Shown piece after piece: positions 8,141 to 16,135 of a stretch of 32,838 nucleotides of DNA; within the stretch, counting starts at the first letter, position 1; every line of letters starts with the position of its first letter. The DNA is from an uncultured Alphaproteobacteria bacterium (GTDB lineage: Bacteria > Pseudomonadota > Alphaproteobacteria > HIMB59 > GCA-002718135). Below the pieces are notes generated by a model. That model saw only the letters and a list, made by a program, of their open reading frames with translations, had not been told where the DNA came from and did no database searches. A program made the translations under genes and the position numbers. Where the stretch lies: the NCBI GenBank assembly GCA_902522015.1, contig CABYTX010000012.1:1-32838 (forward strand). The letters are read 5' to 3'.

Positions 8141-8886
8141 TAATCTTTTTTCCCCATGATCCATCCAATCACTTCGTCCCTTGAAGTGTTTTTTAATTCT
8201 GATTCAGCGAAGTTTGTTCCTTGAAAAAGTGCCATTACACGATCACAAACAGTAAAAATATCATCCATTCGATGGCTAATTACTATTACACTAACACCTA
8301 ACTTTTTAAGATTTAAAATTAAGTCTAAAACTTTCCCAACTTCCTTAACAGCAAGTGCTGCTGTTGGCTCATCCATCAAAACAATTTTTGCATTAAAAGC
8401 TGTAGCTCTAGCAATTGCAACTGCCTGTCTTTGTCCACCTGATAATTCTTCAACCTTTTGATCAGCACTTTTTACATTTATTTTTAGTTTTGCAAGATGT
8501 TCTTCGGTTAACTGTTTTCTTTTTTTATGATCTAAAAAATTGAAAGGACCAAGTTTTCTTGTTGGTTCTCTTCCTAGAAAAATATTATCACCGATAGGGA
8601 GATTCCCAGCTAGCGCTAAATCTTGATATACCATTTCTAAGCCTAAATTTTGTGAGTCTCTGGGACTATTTAAAGTTACTTTTTCCTTATCAAAAAAAAG
8701 TGAACCTTCGCTTGGCTTATATAATCCTGATAAAACTTTCATTAATGTAGATTTCCCAGCACCGTTATCGCCGACGACACCAAGAACCTCACCTTTATTT
8801 AAATTAAGATCTACATTTTGAAGAGCTGTAATAGTACCAAAAAATTTCGAAACTGATTTAGCTTCAAGTACTAAGTTATCTGACAT
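8140..8886 (-). CDS. Sugar ABC transporter ATP-binding protein, single domain, system 2
   Basis: A 248-residue ABC ATPase with Walker A GDNGAGKST, signature LSGGQRQ, Walker B IVLMDEPTAAL and switch region VIVISHR. Like the system-1 ATPase it has a single nucleotide-binding domain, so the transporter would carry a homodimer rather than an RbsA-type fused pair. It is transcribed after the 2-hydroxyacid dehydrogenase gene (20-base gap) and overlaps the permease by one base. Gene order here is ATPase first, binding protein last, the reverse of system 1, so the two operons are not simple duplicates. Confidence 0.92.
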   Translation of the reverse strand: MSDNLVLEAKSVSKFFGTITALQNVDLNLNKGEVLGVVGDNGAGKSTLMKVLSGLYKPSEGSLFFDKEKVTLNSPRDSQNLGLEMVYQDLALAGNLPIGDNIFLGREPTRKLGPFNFLDHKKRKQLTEEHLAKLKINVKSADQKVEELSGGQRQAVAIARATAFNAKIVLMDEPTAALAVKEVGKVLDLILNLKKLGVSVIVISHRMDDIFTVCDRVMALFQGTNFAESELKNTSRDEVIGWIMGKKD

Positions 8887-8906
8887 ACTGCATTTTTAAA
8901 TAATTT

Positions 8907-9935
8907 TTAATTAATATCAACTGGTTTTGAGCGTAAATATTTAACAGTTTCTCTTTCAGCTTTTTTGCATAATTTAGGAGGCAGGTCTTTAGAAATAAGT
9001 TTTAAATCTTGAATTACTAATTCACCCATCTCTTTAAATGCACTGTCTAATGCGCCAGCTCTATGTGGAGAAAAAATTACATTTTTGAGTTTTCTTAATT
9101 TATGATTTTTAGGAAATGGTTCTTGTGGAAAAACATCAATGGCAGCAAACACATTTCTATTTTTTAAAAAATTAAAAAAATCATCAAAATTTATTATGGC
9201 TGCTCTACTCATTAAGACAAACACTGATCCATCTTTTATTAATTTAAGTTTAGAGCTATTAATCATAGATTCATTAGAAGAAGTAATAGAAGCTAATACA
9301 TAAATGATGTCAGCATTTTTAAGTAATGAATTTAAACTGGTTGGCTTAACATCAAATTTTTCAATTTCTTTATTTGGGATCCAGGGATCATAAGCCATAA
9401 TATTATTAGAAAATGCTTTTAGTATAGGCGTGAGTGATTTAGCTAAATCACCAAATCCAATTAAACCAAATGTTTTATTTTTTATTAAAAAATTATTTTG
9501 GCTTATTGCACCACCATATTTTTCTTTTTTTGAAATAAAGTCTGAGTGAGCAATATGAATGCTTCTGGCTATCGATAAAGTAAGACCCATTGCCATTTCA
9601 GCAACAGGTTGAGCAAATACAGGAGATGTTGCTAAAACATGTATTCCTTTTCTAAAACAATAATCATAATCCATATTGTCCATAAAATTGCTCTCTACAT
9701 TAAATATTGCTTTAAGTTTTGTGGATTTAGAAATTAAAGATGAAGGTAAATTGGGTTGCCCAAAGATATAATCTGCCTTTGGTAAATTTTTTTCATAAAA
9801 ATTATTTTTATTTTTATTTGGAGCAGTAATAAGTTTAAAATTATTTTTTAAGTATTTTAAATTTTCTTTAGAAAAAAGTAGATCCATTGTTCTTGGATAT
9901 GGATCTAATAAAATTATAGGCTTGTTTTGACTCAT
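8907..9935 (-). CDS. D-isomer-specific 2-hydroxyacid dehydrogenase family protein
   Basis: A 342-residue NAD(P)-dependent dehydrogenase of the phosphoglycerate/hydroxypyruvate reductase family, which interconverts 2-keto and D-2-hydroxy acids. The nucleotide-binding loop GLIGFGDLAKSL lies near residue 155. The catalytic triad can be followed as Arg in LMSRAAIINF, Glu in VFPQEPFPKNH and His in FSPHRAGAL. The N-terminal substrate domain is divergent and the protein is Lys/Asn-rich. It sits between iolD and the system-2 ATPase on the same strand with short gaps, suggesting that it handles an intermediate of the imported polyol. The substrate is not identifiable from sequence. Confidence 0.83.
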   Translation of the reverse strand: MSQNKPIILLDPYPRTMDLLFSKENLKYLKNNFKLITAPNKNKNNFYEKNLPKADYIFGQPNLPSSLISKSTKLKAIFNVESNFMDNMDYDYCFRKGIHVLATSPVFAQPVAEMAMGLTLSIARSIHIAHSDFISKKEKYGGAISQNNFLIKNKTFGLIGFGDLAKSLTPILKAFSNNIMAYDPWIPNKEIEKFDVKPTSLNSLLKNADIIYVLASITSSNESMINSSKLKLIKDGSVFVLMSRAAIINFDDFFNFLKNRNVFAAIDVFPQEPFPKNHKLRKLKNVIFSPHRAGALDSAFKEMGELVIQDLKLISKDLPPKLCKKAERETVKYLRSKPVDIN

Positions 9936-9971
9936 ACAATTTTTAAATTTTAGAAAAAGAGATTTATTTTT

Positions 9972-11816
9972 TTATACGCCCTTACGTTGTTTATTTTTTC
10001 CTTCTAAAAATTCGTTAAGAGCTGATTTCTTACCTTCGGTGTTATCCACTTCAAGTGTTGGGCTTTCCCAAAAAGCTGTTCCTTCTAACCATTCATATCC
10101 ATCTGTTTTCATAGAAATTACGTATGTTTTGTCTGATTCTTTTGCTCTTTTAAAAGCGGTCTCTAACTCTGCAATAGATTTAACAGTCTCACCATTTGCC
10201 CCCATACTTTTTGCGTGAGCTTCAAAATCTACAAACTGTACATTTGTCGCTCTTGCAGCATTGAGATTGCAAAGATATTCATTGCCACCTTTAGCTAGTT
10301 GTAATCTATTAATAACCATATGACCACCATTATCACAAACAACTATAATTAATTTTTTATCATATAAAACTGAACTGTAGATATCGCTATTTTGTAAGAG
10401 GTATGAGCCATCGCCTACAAATACAATTACATCTTGTTCAGGTTTTGCCATTTTAATTCCAAGTGCTCCCGATATTTCATAACTCATGCAACTAAAACCC
10501 CATTCAGTTTCAAAAGTATTTAGTTCTTTAGGTTTCCATATTTGAACCACTTCGCCAACTAATCCTCCAGCTGCAGTCACTACAATATCTGATGGGTCTG
10601 AATTTCTATAAACTGCACCTACAGCATGAGCATAGGATGGTAATTCTTGGTTTGTTGGTCCACTTTCTTTGGTAACATATTCATCCCATTTATTTCTTTC
10701 CTCAATTGAACGCTGGTACCAATTATCTGGTGCTTTCCAATCTCCTAATGCTTTTGATAATTCTTGAAGTCCAATTTTTGCATCGCTTACAACAGGAGTA
10801 GCGCGATGTTTTGTAGTATCAAATCGTGAAGTATTTATTGATATAAGTTGAAAATTTTCATTTTCAAAATTAGTCCACGAGCCAGTTGTAAAGTCTCCTA
10901 ACTTTGTTCCCACAGCTAGTGCTAAATCCGTATCAGTAGCAAGGTTATTAGATGAGCCTTCCCCTAAGCATCCAATTGCACTTATATAATAAGGATCATC
11001 TTTTTTCATACAACCAATACCCATCACAGTTGCTGTTACGGGAATATTATGTTTTTTTGCAAAAGCAGAAATCTCCCCTTCTGCTTCTGAATATAAAACA
11101 CCTCCACCTGAAATAATAATTGGTTGTTTAGATTGTTTTAATTTATCAGCTGCCTTTTGTATTTGATTTGGATCAGGATGAATTCTTCTAATTTCATGAA
11201 TTTTTTCTTCAAAAAAGATTTCAGGATAATCATAAGCTTCTCCTTGAACATCTTGAGACATAGAAATTACTGCTGGGCCACAGTCTGCAGGATCAAGCAT
11301 TACATTAATTGCCTGAGGTAAAGATGTTAAAATTTGTTCAGGTCTAGTAATTCGATCAAAATATCTTGATACAGATTTAAATGAATCATTTTGAGTTTCT
11401 GAAGGAGAATTAAAATGTTCTACTTGTTGTAAAACAGGATCTGGAAAACGACTAGAAAATGTATCACCTGGTAAAAGTAAAATTGGAAGTCTATTACTTA
11501 AAGCAACTGCAGCAGCTGTAACCATATTAGTAGAACCAGGTCCAACAGATGAAGTTGCTACAAATATTTGTTGTCTTCTTTTGGCACGAGCATATGCAAT
11601 ACCTGTTAGTGCCATATTTTGTTCATGATGACCTCTGTATCCAGGAAGTTCATTTTGATACTCTTCCATAGCTTGTCCAATACAAGCAACATTACCATGG
11701 CCATAAATACCGAAAGCACCTGGAAATAGTGGTTCTTTTTTTCCATTAATTAAAATTTTTTGCATAGTTAAATATTTAATTAATGCATGTGAACAAGACA
11801 TTCTAACTGTTTTCAT
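9972..11816 (-). CDS. iolD: 3D-(3,5/4)-trihydroxycyclohexane-1,2-dione hydrolase (IolD)
   Basis: About 614 residues, thiamine-diphosphate dependent. IolD hydrolyses the ring of trihydroxycyclohexane-1,2-dione to 5-deoxy-glucuronate, the C-C opening step of myo-inositol catabolism. The N-terminus (MSCSHALIKYL), the YRGHHEQNMALTGIAYARA segment carrying the cofactor-activating Glu, and the C-terminal GDGSYLLQNSD-to-VVCDN motif with the following INRLQLAKGG are characteristic of IolD among the TPP enzymes. I place the start at ATG 11816, preceded by GAAAGGAA, rather than at an in-frame TTG at 11831. No iolB, iolC, iolE or iolG-named neighbour is in the window except the MocA-type oxidoreductase, so the rest of the pathway must lie elsewhere, or this enzyme acts on a related cyclitol. 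Confidence 0.9.
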   Translation of the reverse strand: MKTVRMSCSHALIKYLTMQKILINGKKEPLFPGAFGIYGHGNVACIGQAMEEYQNELPGYRGHHEQNMALTGIAYARAKRRQQIFVATSSVGPGSTNMVTAAAVALSNRLPILLLPGDTFSSRFPDPVLQQVEHFNSPSETQNDSFKSVSRYFDRITRPEQILTSLPQAINVMLDPADCGPAVISMSQDVQGEAYDYPEIFFEEKIHEIRRIHPDPNQIQKAADKLKQSKQPIIISGGGVLYSEAEGEISAFAKKHNIPVTATVMGIGCMKKDDPYYISAIGCLGEGSSNNLATDTDLALAVGTKLGDFTTGSWTNFENENFQLISINTSRFDTTKHRATPVVSDAKIGLQELSKALGDWKAPDNWYQRSIEERNKWDEYVTKESGPTNQELPSYAHAVGAVYRNSDPSDIVVTAAGGLVGEVVQIWKPKELNTFETEWGFSCMSYEISGALGIKMAKPEQDVIVFVGDGSYLLQNSDIYSSVLYDKKLIIVVCDNGGHMVINRLQLAKGGNEYLCNLNAARATNVQFVDFEAHAKSMGANGETVKSIAELETAFKRAKESDKTYVISMKTDGYEWLEGTAFWESPTLEVDNTEGKKSALNEFLEGKNKQRKGV

Positions 11817-11916
11817 ATGTTCCTTTCGCAAAAAAAATAGATACTATTATAATAAAAAAATAATTTAAAGAGTTAAACAATTTATTTTTCTAATATTTTA
11901 GAATATAAAATTATTC

Positions 11917-12882
11917 ATGAAAGTTGGGGTTGTTGGTGAAATTCATCCAAGTGGATATGAGATATTTGATAAAAATAATATTGAATACTTTGTCACTAAT
12001 AATATTGATGAAAATCATCTAATAGAAAAATTAAGAGATGTGGATGGTATTGTTGTAAGAACGGCGGAAATAAATAGAAATATTCTCTCTCAAGCAAAGA
12101 ACTTAAAAATTGTTGCAAGGCATGGGGTTGGCTATGACAATGTAGATATTGAATATTTAAATAACAATAAGATAGCTATGGCTATTACTGGAAGAGCAAA
12201 TGCGACCAGCGTGGCTGAACATGTAATGACAATGATGCTTTGTTTAACAAAAAATATTTTTGAATCAGATAGATTAGTTAAATTAGGTAAATTTCAAGAA
12301 AAGGGTAATCTACCCAACTACTTTGAACTCTATAATAAAAAAATTTTAATTCTTGGTTTTGGTCGAATTGGAAAAGCTCTAGCAAAAAGATGTAGTGGGT
12401 TTGAAATGGAAATTTATGTGCATGATCCTTTTCTTTCGGATGAAGAAATAAAAAATAATAAATGTATTCCAATCAATAAAGAAGAAGGTTTTAAAATTGC
12501 TGATTATATAAGTATACATTTACCTTTAAATGAAGAAACTAAAAATTTGATTTCTTTTGATCAATTTGAAACCTTTAAATCAAATTTAATTTTAATTAAT
12601 ACAGCAAGAGGCGGTATAATTAATGAAGATGCTTTGTATGAAGCTTTAAAAAATAAAAAAATTTTTGGAGCTGGTGTTGATGTATTTGAAAAAGAACCAC
12701 CTATAGAAAATCATAAACTTTTTTCTGTAAATAATACTTTGTTAACTCCTCATAACGCTGCTTTAACTTTAGAATGTAGAAAAAGAATGTCAGTGGAATC
12801 GTGTGAAAATGTTTTTGATTTTTTAACTAAAAGTAAAAACTTAAATAAAAGTAATATTATAAATCTAAATATTTTTGATTAA
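11917..12882 (+). CDS. NAD-dependent 2-hydroxyacid dehydrogenase (phosphoglycerate dehydrogenase-like)
   Basis: A 321-residue member of the D-2-hydroxyacid dehydrogenase family. Visible features are the loop ILGFGRIGKALAKR near residue 147, Arg in NTARGGIINEDAL, Glu in VDVFEKEPPIENH and His in LTPHNAALT, giving a complete Arg-Glu-His active site. It lacks the C-terminal ACT domain of biosynthetic SerA, so a catabolic hydroxypyruvate or D-2-hydroxyacid role is more likely. It diverges from iolD across about 100 bases that must carry both promoters. It ends head-on with the Rieske-type gene: one TTAA serves as both stop codons. It is only distantly similar to the dehydrogenase at 8907-9935. Confidence 0.86.
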   Translation: MKVGVVGEIHPSGYEIFDKNNIEYFVTNNIDENHLIEKLRDVDGIVVRTAEINRNILSQAKNLKIVARHGVGYDNVDIEYLNNNKIAMAITGRANATSVAEHVMTMMLCLTKNIFESDRLVKLGKFQEKGNLPNYFELYNKKILILGFGRIGKALAKRCSGFEMEIYVHDPFLSDEEIKNNKCIPINKEEGFKIADYISIHLPLNEETKNLISFDQFETFKSNLILINTARGGIINEDALYEALKNKKIFGAGVDVFEKEPPIENHKLFSVNNTLLTPHNAALTLECRKRMSVESCENVFDFLTKSKNLNKSNIINLNIFD

Positions 12883-13199
12883 ATATTAAGGTAAAGATTT
12901 CCATCTTCTTCTGTAATATCAAATATTTTTAATGGGGTCTGTTCTAAATCAGAAATAGAATCTCCAGATACAATACTAAATTTATTTCCGCATGTTGGGC
13001 ACTCTAGTTCTTCACCTTCAATACTAGATTCACTTAATAAAGTTTTTTCTGCACAAGGACAATTTCCTTCAGTTGCAAAAAAGCCAGACTCAAGTCTATA
13101 AATTGCATAATTTACATCGTCGTATTCAAAATTTTCAACCGAGCCAACATCAATATCGTCAACTTCACCTATTAAGATTGGCTCTATTTCGTCATTCAT
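12879..13199 (-). CDS. Rieske-fold small ferredoxin-like protein (MocE-like) with all-Cys metal ligands
   Basis: A 106-residue acidic protein with the layout of MocE/NirD-type Rieske ferredoxins. Ligand pairs lie at residues 47-49 (Cys-Pro-Cys) and 67-70 (Cys-Pro-Thr-Cys), the usual 17-residue spacing lies between the pairs, and a GNKFSIVSGD strand follows. In the canonical motif C-x-H...C-x2-H the second and fourth ligands are His; here both are Cys, which I re-read from the DNA (TGT CCT TGT and TGC CCA ACA TGC). It could hold a 4-Cys 2Fe-2S cluster, a rubredoxin-like Fe or a Zn site instead of a Rieske cluster. It lies 60 bases downstream of the lactate-dehydrogenase-type gene and may share its message. 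A partner oxygenase could be the desaturase-like protein at 84-1067. Confidence 0.75.
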   Translation of the reverse strand: MNDEIEPILIGEVDDIDVGSVENFEYDDVNYAIYRLESGFFATEGNCPCAEKTLLSESSIEGEELECPTCGNKFSIVSGDSISDLEQTPLKIFDITEEDGNLYLNI

Positions 13200-13259
13200 A
13201 AAAAATTTGTAAAATAAAATTGAATTAGAATAAATATTTTTTTTAAGAAAGTTGTTGAT

Positions 13260-14414
13260 TTATCTGAATTTTAGATTTTTTCTTGTGAGTTCTTTTACGT
13301 TAGAAACTCCCATTAATTTCATATCTCGTTCAATTTCATTGCGTAAATTAGATAAACTTTTTTCGACACCTTTTTGACCTCCTGCTGCCAAAGCGTACAA
13401 ATACATTCTTCCACCAGAACAGGCTTTTGCACCAAGTGACAGTGCTTTTAAAACATGAGTACCTCTTCTGATACCTCCTTCACAAATTACGTCTATTTTA
13501 TCTCCAACAGCATCAACAATTTCAGCTAGTTGATCAAATGGTGATCTTGAGCCATCTAATTGACGACCTCCATGATTTGAAACCATTATAGCTGATGCAC
13601 CTACATCTACAGCTTTTTTTGCATCGTCTACGGACATCACACCTTTAATAGCAAATTGACGACCCCACTCTTTATTAATATTTTCCACATCTTTCCAACT
13701 CATGGAATTATCAAGCATTTTTGTGAAGTAATCTCCGATAGTTGTCATTACTGTTGTGCCCTCATTAATATGATCTTTTAAATTACTTAACTCCCATTTA
13801 GGTTTTGTAAAATAATCTACTGCCCACTTTGGATGGAGCATAAAACTTAGGACACTATTAAGTTTTAATTTCATTGGAATAGTGAAACCCGTATATAAAT
13901 CTCGTTCACGGTTTCCGCCAACAGCAGTATCCACAGTAACAGCCATAGCTTCAAAATTTGATTCCTTACATCTTTCTATAAGTGCTTTATTTAATCCTTT
14001 ATCCTTGTGAACATAAAGTTGAAATAATTTTGGTGTTTTTACTAAATTTGAAATTTCTTCAATACTAGCTGTCCCTAAAGAAGAAATTCCAAACATTGTT
14101 CCAAATTTTTCTGCAGCTTTTGCAACTCCAATCTCACCTTCATGATGAAATAATCTTTGAAGAGCAGTTGGTGCACAATACAAAGGCATATCTAACTTTT
14201 GTCCCATTACCGTAGTTGACATATCAACTTTATCTACACCGCTTAAAACATTTGGAATTAAATCACATTGCTCATAGGCATCTGTATTTCTTTTATAAGT
14301 TATCTCATCATCAGCAGCTCCGTCAATGTAATGGAATATTGGACTTGGTAGTCTTTTTTTTGCTAAGTTTCTAAAATCTTTAACGTTATGACAATTATTG
14401 ATATTGCCAAACAT
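13260..14414 (-). CDS. lldD: FMN-dependent alpha-hydroxyacid dehydrogenase (L-lactate dehydrogenase LldD type)
   Basis: A 384-residue flavoenzyme of the glycolate oxidase/L-lactate dehydrogenase family. It oxidises an L-2-hydroxyacid to the 2-ketoacid, passing electrons to quinone or O2. It shows FHYIDGAADDE with the conserved Tyr near residue 28, QLYVHKDKG, the active-site SNHGGRQLDG with catalytic His and Arg, and the FMN-phosphate segment CEGGIRRGTHVLKAL. Its ATG overlaps the upstream stop codon by one base (TAATG). The upstream gene products would release L-lactate plus pyruvate, so L-lactate oxidation to pyruvate is the natural assignment. Glycolate or another hydroxyacid cannot be excluded. 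Confidence 0.87.
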   Translation of the reverse strand: MFGNINNCHNVKDFRNLAKKRLPSPIFHYIDGAADDEITYKRNTDAYEQCDLIPNVLSGVDKVDMSTTVMGQKLDMPLYCAPTALQRLFHHEGEIGVAKAAEKFGTMFGISSLGTASIEEISNLVKTPKLFQLYVHKDKGLNKALIERCKESNFEAMAVTVDTAVGGNRERDLYTGFTIPMKLKLNSVLSFMLHPKWAVDYFTKPKWELSNLKDHINEGTTVMTTIGDYFTKMLDNSMSWKDVENINKEWGRQFAIKGVMSVDDAKKAVDVGASAIMVSNHGGRQLDGSRSPFDQLAEIVDAVGDKIDVICEGGIRRGTHVLKALSLGAKACSGGRMYLYALAAGGQKGVEKSLSNLRNEIERDMKLMGVSNVKELTRKNLKFR

Positions 14415-15262
14415 TACGCCTGAATAGTTTTTTGAGTTTGTTCTCCCAGACCCTCAATACCAAGCTTCATAACATCTCCTGCTTTTAAAAATACTTGTGG
14501 TTTCATTCCCATTCCAACTCCTGGAGGCGTGCCTGTTGAGATGATATCTCCAGGTTGTAATGACATAAATTGGCTTAAATAACTTATTAAAAAGTTTACT
14601 CCGTAAACCATTGTACTTGTTGAGCCATCTTGCATTCTTTTACCATTTACATCAAGCCACATTTTTAAGTTTTGAGGATCTGGTACTTCATCAGCAGTAA
14701 CCAAATATGGTCCGATTGGACCAAAAGTGTCACAGGACTTGCCTTTAACCCATTGGCCGGAATGCTCTATTTGAAATTCTCTTTCACTAAGATCATTGAT
14801 GACACAGTATCCGGCAATATGGGATTGTGATTCGCTTTCAGAAATGTACTTTGCTTCTTTTCCAATAATTACTCCAAGTTCAACTTCCCAGTCAGATTTT
14901 ACTGATTTTTTTGGAATCTCTACATTATCATTTGGACCAATAACGGCACTTGTTGCTTTTGCAAAAATAATTGGTTCAGTTGGAACTTTCTGACCGGTTT
15001 CTTCAGCGTGATCAGAATAATTAAGACCAATACAAATAAATTTTCCAATACTCTCTTTACAAACACACGGTGCAAATCCATCATTTTTTTCAACTAAAGG
15101 TAAAGATGTAGGATCAACTTTTTTTACTTCATTTAATTTACTAATAGTTACATTTTTATTATCCCAATCCTTAACAAGGGATGATGCATCACGAATATTT
15201 CCTCCTTGGTCAAGTATTCCTGGCTTAACTTCATTTCCAATTCTGTATCTTAAAGTTTTCAT
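14414..15262 (-). CDS. FAH-family hydrolase, probable 2,4-diketo-3-deoxy-L-fuconate hydrolase
   Basis: About 282 residues of the fumarylacetoacetate hydrolase family, Mg-dependent C-C or C-O lyases. The metal-binding DWEVELGVIIG (Glu-x-Glu), the VINDLSEREFQ Asp, the KSCDTFGPIGPYL segment and the C-terminal STGTPPGVGMG loop are present. It lies between a KDF-dehydrogenase-like SDR and an L-lactate-dehydrogenase-like enzyme, with one-base overlaps on both sides. Its predicted job is therefore cleavage of 2,4-diketo-3-deoxy-L-fuconate into pyruvate and L-lactate. I start it at ATG 15262 (TAATG overlap, GGTGG upstream) rather than four codons earlier. The family call is secure; the exact substrate rests on context. 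Confidence 0.85.
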   Translation of the reverse strand: MKTLRYRIGNEVKPGILDQGGNIRDASSLVKDWDNKNVTISKLNEVKKVDPTSLPLVEKNDGFAPCVCKESIGKFICIGLNYSDHAEETGQKVPTEPIIFAKATSAVIGPNDNVEIPKKSVKSDWEVELGVIIGKEAKYISESESQSHIAGYCVINDLSEREFQIEHSGQWVKGKSCDTFGPIGPYLVTADEVPDPQNLKMWLDVNGKRMQDGSTSTMVYGVNFLISYLSQFMSLQPGDIISTGTPPGVGMGMKPQVFLKAGDVMKLGIEGLGEQTQKTIQA

Positions 15263-15999
15263 TATAAAGTCCACCCTCCATCAATTAAGTTTAATGTTCC
15301 AGTAACAAAGTCTGATTCATCACTTGCTAAATAAGTTGCAAGAGATGCTATTTCCTCTGGTTGTGCTAATCTTCCCATTGCCTGTCTTGCTATAAAGTCT
15401 GATCTTGCTTTAACAGGATCATCAGCCATGTTAACTCTACCCTCCCAAGAAGGTGTTTCAACAGTTCCTGGTAAAATAGCGTTACAGCGAATTCCATCTT
15501 TAATGTGATCAATAGCTATGGCTTTTACAAAACCATTTAATGCTGCTTTTGTAGTTCCATAGATAAACCTATTAGGGACACCTTTTACATTAGATGCAGC
15601 AGAAGAAACAATAACGATATTACCTTTCTTTTCTTTCAACATTTTCGGTAAAAGATTGTAGGTCATTAAATATGCAGAAAATATATTAACATTGATTGAT
15701 CGTGAAAATTCATCTTCATCACAATCAAGAATTGTTCCGTGATGAACAAAACCTACTGCGTGAAATAAAATATCAATTTTGTCTACGGAAGAACAAAAGG
15801 CCTCTACATCTTTTTTGTTTGTTGAATCCAATTTCATTGTTTTGATACTCTCATTCTCATTTTTTAAATCATTTAGTTTATCTTCATTAATATCAGTTGC
15901 TAAAACTTTAGCCCCTTCATTTGCAAATTTAAGGGCGGTTGCTCTACCGATACCTTGTGCAGCTGCAGTAACTATAATATTTTTTTTATCTAATCTCAT
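15262..15999 (-). CDS. SDR dehydrogenase, probable 2-keto-3-deoxy-L-fuconate dehydrogenase
   Basis: A 245-residue NAD-dependent short-chain dehydrogenase. It has the nucleotide loop TAAAQGIGRAT, DIN at the second strand (NAD preference), the motif GFVHHGTILDC, catalytic Ser in VSSAASNVKG, Tyr-x3-Lys in YGTTKAA, and the C-terminal LASDESDFVTG with DGGWTL. The TAAAQGIG, FVHHGT and SDES pieces are those I associate with the BDH2/DHRS6-like branch, which includes bacterial KDF dehydrogenase of the non-phosphorylating L-fucose pathway. It would oxidise the 4-hydroxyl of 2-keto-3-deoxy-L-fuconate. It is the first gene of the three-gene unit, divergent from galE. A related 2-keto-3-deoxy-sugar acid is the main alternative. 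Confidence 0.85.
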   Translation of the reverse strand: MRLDKKNIIVTAAAQGIGRATALKFANEGAKVLATDINEDKLNDLKNENESIKTMKLDSTNKKDVEAFCSSVDKIDILFHAVGFVHHGTILDCDEDEFSRSINVNIFSAYLMTYNLLPKMLKEKKGNIVIVSSAASNVKGVPNRFIYGTTKAALNGFVKAIAIDHIKDGIRCNAILPGTVETPSWEGRVNMADDPVKARSDFIARQAMGRLAQPEEIASLATYLASDESDFVTGTLNLIDGGWTL

Positions 16000-16043
16000 A
16001 TGTCAGAATGATATGTATTTTTTTAGCATTAACAGACTTTGTT

Positions 16044-16073
16044 TTGAATTCAATAAATAAAGCGGCCTATAAT
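16044..16073 (+). promoter_or_regulatory. Candidate sigma-70 promoter for galE with overlapping palindrome
   Basis: TTGAAT at 16044-16049 and TATAAT at 16068-16073, separated by 18 bases, would start transcription about 55 bases before the galE ATG. The -35 half lies in a 10-bp perfect palindrome TTGAATTCAA (16044-16053) in the divergent gap between galE and the SDR gene, a plausible operator position. The genome is AT-rich, so chance matches are common. Confidence 0.45.
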
Positions 16074-16135
16074 ATTAGTCATTTATAAAATATATCAATT
16101 TTAAATTAATAAATAATAATTTATTAGATACATAT

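Noticed and set aside
12278-12472. Minus-strand ORF inside the 2-hydroxyacid dehydrogenase gene
   Set aside because: It is antisense to intact catalytic motifs and has no supporting context.
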